Assembly (NCBI GenBank): GCA_902775385.1
Contig: CACYMI010000004.1
Location: forward strand, 1 to 36,162
Direction: 5' to 3'
DNA length: 36,162 bases
DNA from: an uncultured Bacteroidales bacterium
Lineage (GTDB): Bacteria; Bacteroidota; Bacteroidia; Bacteroidales; Bacteroidaceae
Under the pieces are notes generated by a model. The model ran no database searches. It was not told the DNA's origin and saw only the letters and a program-made list of their open reading frames with translations. Below, one piece after another: positions 31,147 to 36,162 of this stretch. Both the position numbers and the translations under genes were made by a program. Within the stretch, counting starts at the first letter, position 1. Each line of letters starts with the position of its first letter.

Positions 31147-32650
31147 AAAAGAATGATTTTGGGCATGCTGGCATTATGTGTCACACTTGCAACATCAGCC
31201 CAGTTTTTCAGTAATAGCCGTCCTACGGAAAAGCAGGCCAACGACCTGCAGCAGAATATCCAGAAGCTGGTGATGGCCAGCGTAATGATCAACAACGGTT
31301 ATGTGGACAGCGTGGATTCCAAGAAGATGGTGGAAGACGCCATCAACGGCATCCTCTCCAAGCTGGACCCCCATTCGGCCTATACCAATGCCTCTGAGAC
31401 CAAGAAGTTCACCGAGCCCCAAGGTGGGCATCATGGCCGGTGACCGTATAGTCAGTGTGGCCGATACCGCCATTGCCGGCGTGAAGATGAGCCGTGAGGA
31501 GATCATGCGCCGCCTGCGCGGCCCCAAGGGTACCGTAGCCCATCTGGGCGTGGTAAGACAGGGCGTGAAGGAGACCATGTACTTTGACGTAAAGCGCGAC
31601 AAGATACCTGTAAACTCAGTGGACGCCGCCTATATGGTTACGCCCCGGATAGGCCTGATCCGTTTCAACAACTTTGCGCAGACCACCCATCAGGAGGTGG
31701 TGGATGCCATCCGTAAACTGAAGGAACAGGGTATGAAGGACCTGATTATCGACCTCCAGCAGAACGGAGGCGGTTTCCTGCAGGCAGCCGCCGATATCGC
31801 CAGCGAGTTCCTTCCCAAGGGGGATATGATCGTCTATACCCGCGGCAGGAGTGTTCCCAGCCAGGAGTTCCGCAGTACGGGTAACGGCATCTTTACAGAG
31901 GGCAAGGTTGTCTGTCTGGTTGATGAGTACAGCGCCTCGGCAGCGGAAATCCTCTCAGGAGCCATCCAGGACCAGGACCGTGGTATCGTGGTAGGAAGGC
32001 GCACCTTCGGAAAAGGACTGGTGCAGCGCCCCATCGATTTGCCGGATGGCAGCATGATACGCCTTACGATGGCCAGGTATTATACCCCCAGCGGCCGCTG
32101 TATCCAGAAACCCTATGAGAAGGGCGACCGCCTGAGCTATGCCAAGGACGTAATCAACCGGTACAACAACGGCGAGCTGACCAATGCCGACAGCATCCAC
32201 TTCCCCGACTCGCTACGCTATCAGACGCTGCGCGAGAAGCGTACCGTTTATGGCGGCGGCGGCATCATGCCCGACTATTTCGTTCCCCTGGACACCACCA
32301 AGTACAGCAAGTATTACAGAGAGCTCTCGGCCAAGAACCTGATAGTGAACGCCAACCTGAAGTACATGGACAAGAACCGCAAGAAGCTGGCCCGGCAATA
32401 CCCCTCCTTCGAGGAGTTCAAGGCTACTTATCAGGTTCCGCAGGAGGTGATAGACGGTATCTTTGCCGAAGGCGAGAAGCAGAAGATTCTTCCCAAGGAT
32501 GACGAGGATAAGGCCAAGGCCGTTGAGAATGCCCGGCTGATTCTCAAGGGAATGGTAGCCCGCGACCTGTGGGACATGAGCGAGTACTTCAGCATCATCT
32601 ACGAGGATGATGATGTGGTGAAGAAGGCCGTGGAACTGCTGCAGAAGTGA
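31144..32650 (+). pseudogene. S41-family (CtpA-type) carboxyl-terminal protease, frameshifted by internal deletion
   Basis: An exported S41 serine protease split over two frames. The first part (31144-31443) has a signal peptide (about 1-19), the N-terminal helical domain and D-P-H-S-A-Y-T-N-A-S-E-T-K-K-F-T-E-P, then runs into a stop. From about 31420 a frame shifted by one continues with V-G-I-M-A-G-D-R-I-V (second half of the PDZ domain) to the natural stop at 32650. It retains the catalytic Ser in Y-S-A-S-A-A-E-I and Lys in G-R-R-T-F-G-K-G-L-V. Relatives have some 30 residues (N-F-E-G-I-G-V type, first part of the PDZ) between T-E-P and K-V-G-I, so roughly 90-100 nt are missing at about 31418-31424, a number not divisible by 3. 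It is either a true pseudogene or an assembly error. It lies 21 nt after coaD. Confidence 0.85.
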
Positions 32651-32679
32651 AAAATCCCCCTTTCCCCCTGTAAGCGCCT

Positions 32680-33102
32680 ATGATATTATATAATGTGGTG
32701 AATACGCAGATGCCCCCCATCCGTCAGCAACAGGTTTCTGACTGGGTGCACAGGGTGGCGGCCCTCCATCAGCGCCGTGTGGGGGACATCAGCTTCATCT
32801 TCGTGGATGACGAGGAGATACTGCGTGTGAACCGCGAGTATATAGGCCACGACTACTATACGGACCACATCGGCTTTGACTACAGTCAGGGCTCCTCCAT
32901 ATCAGGTGATATCTACATCGGGGTGGATACCGTCCGCACCAACAGCCAGAAGTACTCCCGCCCCTATCCCGAGGAGTTGCATCGTGTCATCATACACGGC
33001 GTCCTGCATCTGTGCGGCTTCAAGGACAAGACACCCCGGGAAAGGGCCCGGATGCAGAAAGCCGAGGACGAGGCTTTAGCTATTATGAATTATGAATTCT
33101 GA
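32680..33102 (+). CDS. ybeY: Endoribonuclease YbeY (rRNA maturation)
   Basis: A 140-aa metal-dependent endoribonuclease that acts in 16S rRNA 3' maturation and ribosome quality control. The signature reads H-G-V-L-H-L-C-G-F-K-D (106-116), with H106 and H110 as metal ligands. The third histidine of the E. coli H-G-x-L-H-L-x-G-Y-D-H motif is absent, and D116 stands nearby, as I recall for other Bacteroidetes. The final residues I-M-N-Y-E-F and the stop are encoded by a 7-bp tandem array, so the C-terminus has probably drifted. It is 29 nt after the protease gene and 11 nt before ruvB. Confidence 0.92.
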   Translation: MILYNVVNTQMPPIRQQQVSDWVHRVAALHQRRVGDISFIFVDDEEILRVNREYIGHDYYTDHIGFDYSQGSSISGDIYIGVDTVRTNSQKYSRPYPEELHRVIIHGVLHLCGFKDKTPRERARMQKAEDEALAIMNYEF

Positions 33103-33109
33103 ATTAGAA
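33082..33109 (+). repeat. Heptanucleotide array across the ybeY stop
   Basis: Four units, ATTATGA, ATTATGA, ATTCTGA and ATTAGAA, in exact 7-bp tandem. They encode the last YbeY residues, supply its stop codon (TGA at 33100-33102) and end 4 nt before the ruvB GTG start. Confidence 0.8.
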
Positions 33110-33113
33110 TAAG

Positions 33114-34070
33114 GTGGAAGATTTCGATATCAGACAAGAAGGACGAACCAAGGAGAAGGACTTTGAGAATGCCCTCCGTCCGCTCCGCTTCGAGGACTTC
33201 AGCGGTCAGCAGAAGGTGGTAGAGAACCTGCGCATCTTCGTAGAGGCCGCCAAGTACCGCGGAGAACCTCTGGACCATACCCTGCTGCACGGTCCTCCAG
33301 GCCTGGGCAAGACCACACTCAGCAATATCATAGCCAATGAACTGGGCGTAGGCTTTAAGCTGACCAGCGGCCCCGTCCTGGACAAACCAGCCTGGAGCCC
33401 AACGATGTGCTCTTCATTGACGAGATACACCGGCTCAGCCCCGTGGTGGAGGAGTACCTGTACAGTGCCATGGAGGACTACCGCATAGATATTATGATAG
33501 ACAAGGGTCCCAGCGCCCGCAGCATACAGATAGACCTGGCCCCGTTCACCCTGGTAGGCGCCACCACCCGCAGCGGATTGCTGACAGCCCCCCTGCGTGC
33601 CCGTTTCGGCATCAATATGCACCTGGAGTATTACGATGCTGATTGCCAAGGCAGCCGGCGAGATTGCCAGCCGCAGTCGCGGAACACCACGTATTGCTAA
33701 CGCCTTGTTGCGCCGTGTGCGTGACTTCGCCCAGGTAAAGGGTAATGGCGAGATTGACCTGAGGATAGCCCGCATCGCCCTGGAGGCGCTGAATATCGAC
33801 CGTTACGGCCTGGATGAAATTGACAATAAGATTCTGCTGACCATCATTGACAAATTCAAGGGCGGTCCTGTGGGTATCAATACCATCGCCACGGCCATCG
33901 GCGAGGACGGAGGAACCGTCGAGGAAGTCTATGAGCCTTTCCTGATCAAGGAGGGTTTCCTCAAGCGTACTCCCCGCGGACGTGAGGTAACAGAGCTGGC
34001 ATATTCGCATCTGGGAAGAAGCATGGGCAGCCGGTATGGTAATCCTCTGCAGGGCGACCTCTTTGATTAG
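33114..34070 (+). pseudogene. ruvB: ruvB (Holliday junction helicase) with two internal frame-shifting deletions
   Basis: The RuvB AAA+ motor drives branch migration with RuvA. The frame starting at GTG 33114 holds the N-terminus and Walker A (G-P-P-G-L-G-K-T-T) up to G-P-V-L-D-K-P. At about 33387-33390 the frame changes and continues with [13 protein letters not shown] (Walker B) through G-A-T-T-R-S-G to L-E-Y-Y-D-A-D. At about 33640-33650 it changes again to [14 protein letters not shown] and the winged-helix end, back in the original frame. Relatives have G-D-L-A-G-L-L-T at the first site and about 20 residues at the second. The first loss fits 25 nt between two CCAG copies and the second is near 50-60 nt. 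As read, no functional RuvB can be made. Either decay or assembly error is possible. Confidence 0.88.
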
Positions 34071-34104
34071 TGAATAGTAAATCTCACTCTTCACATAAAA
34101 ATTC

Positions 34105-34139
34105 TTCACTCTTCACTCTTCACTCTTCACTCTTCACTT
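34105..34139 (+). repeat. Heptanucleotide array between ruvB and the nucleoside-gate gene
   Basis: Four perfect TTCACTC units and a final TTCACTT form the cleanest array in the window, and a related TTCACAT sits at 34090. It fills most of the 76-nt gap and ends 7 nt before the next start codon. No terminator or promoter motif was seen in this gap. Confidence 0.9.
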
Positions 34140-34146
34140 AAAAAAT

Positions 34147-35379
34147 ATGGTACTGAATTACATTTGGGTAGGTTTCTTTCTCATTGCTTTTGTGATAGCG
34201 GTGGTGAAACTGTTGTTCTGGGGCGACTTTGAAGTCTTCCCCGCTATGATGGACGCCACATTCTCGTCTTCCAAGACAGCGTTCGAGATTTCGCTGGGTC
34301 TGACAGGCGTACTGTCATTATGGCTCGGCATCATGAAGATAGGCGAGAAGGGCGGAGTGGTAAACGCCTTGGCCCGGTTGCTGAGCCCCGTCTTCGTCAA
34401 GCTGTTCCCGGATATTCCCAAGGGTCATCCCGTAACGGGCAGCATCTTCATGAACATAGCCGCCAATATGCTGGGGCTGGACAATGCCGCCACGCCATTG
34501 GGCCTGAAAGCCATGGAGCAGCTGCAGGAACTGAACCCCAAGAAGGATACCGCCACCAATCCCATGATTATGTTCCTGGTGCTGAATACCAGCGGACTGA
34601 CACTCATACCTATATCTATTATGGTATATAGGGCTCAGATGGAGGCGGCACAGCCCACGGATATCTTCATCCCCATCCTGCTGGCCACCTTCTTCTCTAC
34701 CCTGGCAGGCATCATCATCACCAGCCTGTTCCAGAAAATCAATCTGCTGAACCGCACCATGCTGCTGACACTGGGCGGAGCCGCCGTAGCGGTAGCCGGC
34801 ATCATCTGGGGATTCGGCCGGATGGATTCCATTATGATGAACACTGTAAGCGTCAGCGCTGCCAATATCATGCTGATGCTCATCATCATAGCCTTTATCC
34901 TGGCCGGTATGCGCAAGAGAATCAATGTGTACGATGCCTTTGTGGAGGGGGCCAAGGACGGCTTCACCACGGCAGTCCGCATCATCCCCTATCTGGTAGC
35001 TGTGCTGGTAGGCATAGGCGTCTTCCGTGCCTCCGGAGCCATGGACATGCTCATTGACGGCATCAAATACGGTGTGGAGGCTTGCGGCGGCAATACCGAC
35101 TTTGTGGGAGCCTTGCCCACCGCGCTCATGAAACCCCTCTCCGGCAGCGGAGCCCGCGGCATGATGATTGATGCCATGACTACCTACGGAGCCGATTCGT
35201 TTGTGGGAAGGCTCAGTTGTATCTTCCAGGGCTCCACGGATACCACCTTCTATATCCTGGCCGTCTATTTCGGCAGTGTAGGTGTGGCCAAGACACGCCA
35301 TGCCGTAACCTGCGGTCTTCTGGCCGACCTGGCCGGTATCATAGCGGCCATCGCCATAGCATATATGTTCTTCGGATAA
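34147..35379 (+). CDS. Nucleoside-recognition (Gate) domain membrane protein, SpmA-SpmB fusion type
   Basis: A 410-aa inner-membrane protein with about ten hydrophobic segments. The N-terminal half resembles SpmA (G-L-T-G-V-L-S-L-W-L-G-I-M-K-I, then N-M-L-G-L-D-N-A-A-T-P-L-G, L-N-T-S-G-L-T-L-I-P). The C-terminal half resembles SpmB (E-G-A-K-D-G-F, R-I-I-P-Y-L-V-A-V, L-M-K-P-L-S-G-S-G-A-R-G, F-Q-G-S-T-D-T-T-F-Y). Gate-domain proteins are thought to be transporters or regulators of nucleoside-like molecules. In spore formers SpmA/B affect spore core dehydration, which cannot apply to a Bacteroidales bacterium, so the role is unknown. It is 76 nt after ruvB and 14 nt before the flippase gene. 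Confidence 0.88.
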   Translation: MVLNYIWVGFFLIAFVIAVVKLLFWGDFEVFPAMMDATFSSSKTAFEISLGLTGVLSLWLGIMKIGEKGGVVNALARLLSPVFVKLFPDIPKGHPVTGSIFMNIAANMLGLDNAATPLGLKAMEQLQELNPKKDTATNPMIMFLVLNTSGLTLIPISIMVYRAQMEAAQPTDIFIPILLATFFSTLAGIIITSLFQKINLLNRTMLLTLGGAAVAVAGIIWGFGRMDSIMMNTVSVSAANIMLMLIIIAFILAGMRKRINVYDAFVEGAKDGFTTAVRIIPYLVAVLVGIGVFRASGAMDMLIDGIKYGVEACGGNTDFVGALPTALMKPLSGSGARGMMIDAMTTYGADSFVGRLSCIFQGSTDTTFYILAVYFGSVGVAKTRHAVTCGLLADLAGIIAAIAIAYMFFG

Positions 35380-35393
35380 ATGAATTAAACCAC

Positions 35394-36162
35394 ATGGCAA
35401 ATCTCAAGTCACTTGCAAAGGATACGGCTATTTACGGCCTGAGCAGTATTGTAGGCAGATTCCTGAACTATCTGCTCGTACCCCTTTATACCCATTATAT
35501 GCCCAAGGACTCGGGCGACTACGGCATCAGTACCAACATATACGCCTATACGGCCCTTATCCTGGTGCTGCTGACCTTCGGTATGGAAACCACCCTGTTC
35601 CGTTTCGCCAATGACGACAGGTTCCGTTCTGATACCGTTTTCTCTACGGCCTTTGCAACCGTAGGCTCGCTTACCGCCGTCTTCCTGCTGCTGATATTCG
35701 GCTTCATCGGTCCTGTCAGCATAGCCCTGGGGTATGCCGCACATCCCGACTATCTGCTGATGATGGCCGTTGTGGTAGCGCTGGATGCCATTCAGGCTCT
35801 GCCCTTCAGCTATCTCAGGTATCAGAAGAGGGCGCTCCGCTTTGCCTCACTCAAGATGCTGTTCATCCTGCTGAACATAGCCATGAACGTTATTTACTTT
35901 GTCCTGCTGGGCAAGACGTCCGTGTTCTACGTCTTCCTCATCAACCTGCTCTGCACGGGTCTTATCACCCTGTTCTTCATCCCCGACCTGTTCCGTATCA
36001 GGTGGCGGTTTGACGGTAGGCTGCTCCGTCAGATGCTCAGCTATTCATGGCCCATCCTGATATTGGGCATCGCAGGCATCCTGAATCAGGTGGCCGACAA
36101 GATTATCTTTCCGCTTGTTTATCCCGATGAGGCTGATGCCAATGTGCAGTTGGGTATCTATG
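35394..36162 (+). CDS. Polysaccharide flippase (MATE/Wzx-like), 3' end beyond the window
   Basis: A partial multi-pass membrane protein of the oligosaccharide/lipid flippase group; 256 codons are visible and open to the window end. The start M-A-N-L-K-S-L-A-K-D-T-A-I-Y-G-L-S-S-I-V-G-R-F-L-N-Y-L-L-V-P-L-Y-T is typical of Wzx/polysaccharide biosynthesis proteins, and at least six hydrophobic segments follow. It probably moves an undecaprenyl-linked glycan across the inner membrane. The ATG at 35394 lies 14 nt after the preceding stop, so it shares the operon. Substrate is unknown. Confidence 0.85.
   Translation, partial: MANLKSLAKDTAIYGLSSIVGRFLNYLLVPLYTHYMPKDSGDYGISTNIYAYTALILVLLTFGMETTLFRFANDDRFRSDTVFSTAFATVGSLTAVFLLLIFGFIGPVSIALGYAAHPDYLLMMAVVVALDAIQALPFSYLRYQKRALRFASLKMLFILLNIAMNVIYFVLLGKTSVFYVFLINLLCTGLITLFFIPDLFRIRWRFDGRLLRQMLSYSWPILILGIAGILNQVADKIIFPLVYPDEADANVQLGIY

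Noticed and set aside
33001-33040. Missing third histidine of YbeY as a sign of inactivity
   Set aside because: As I recall, Bacteroidetes YbeY proteins commonly have H-G-x-L-H-L-C-G-x-x-D here, so it is probably a lineage form rather than a defect.
34081-34146. CRISPR array or minisatellite at 34105-34139
   Set aside because: Units are 7 bp with no spacers and no cas genes are near, so it is a short tandem array only.
34318-35400. 360-codon minus-strand open frame opposite the nucleoside-gate gene
   Set aside because: Its composition is Gly/His/Gln-rich low-quality protein typical of antisense reading, while the plus frame has clear family motifs.

Overview
The window looks like a chromosomal segment of a Bacteroidales bacterium (Bacteroidaceae or Prevotellaceae-like; exact genus not determinable). 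Three things support this. Promoters have the Bacteroidetes primary-sigma form TTTG, a 19-20 nt spacer, then TAnnTTTG, with clear copies before the tRNA-Leu, the 978-aa surface protein, the beta-galactosidase and the OmpA gene. Shine-Dalgarno sequences are mostly absent. The gene content (DUF2723, DUF3098-like, OmpA-type porin, lipoprotein with a surface-export-like start, topA-aroK-speA-argB cluster) is typical of that order. The bulk is core housekeeping DNA. I saw no phage, transposase, CRISPR array or rRNA.

Layout: a tRNA-Leu(CAA) on the minus strand (117-198) is followed by a secreted calcineurin-like phosphoesterase (451-2877). A minus-strand operon runs nfeD-like, flotillin, aqpZ (5730 down to 2938). 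A plus-strand run follows: Nudix hydrolase, topA, aroK, speA, argB, then an ECF sigma factor with an overlapping putative membrane anti-sigma gene (5907-13186). Next come a three-module secreted protein with its lipoprotein partner (13515-17708) and a large GH2 beta-galactosidase with a C-terminal F5/8-type domain (17802-21863). A membrane-anchored winged-helix regulator (21970-22674), a DUF2723 membrane glycosyltransferase-like protein and a small DUF3098-like protein follow. An OmpA-family gene is on the minus strand (27246 down to 26089). The last operon contains a GNAT-like protein, parE, coaD, a broken S41 protease gene, ybeY, a broken ruvB, a nucleoside-gate (SpmA/SpmB-like) protein and the start of a polysaccharide flippase cut by the window end.

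The most interesting signals are not genes. (1) At least ten short degenerate tandem arrays with strict 7-bp (sometimes 8-bp) period, each of different sequence, lie in intergenic gaps, across start or stop codons, and in frame inside two coding linkers. (2) Four TGTCAG-type direct repeats spaced exactly 11 bp lie between the membrane-anchored OmpR-type regulator and the DUF2723 gene; this is the geometry of a PhoB/OmpR-type operator. (3) The S41 protease and ruvB genes carry three internal deletions within about 2.3 kb, each shifting the frame. (4) The flotillin reading frame ends inside a G-rich repeat-like sequence. (5) Two unrelated secreted proteins share the same short C-terminal tail, and the 978-aa one carries Met/Gly-rich loops in each module.
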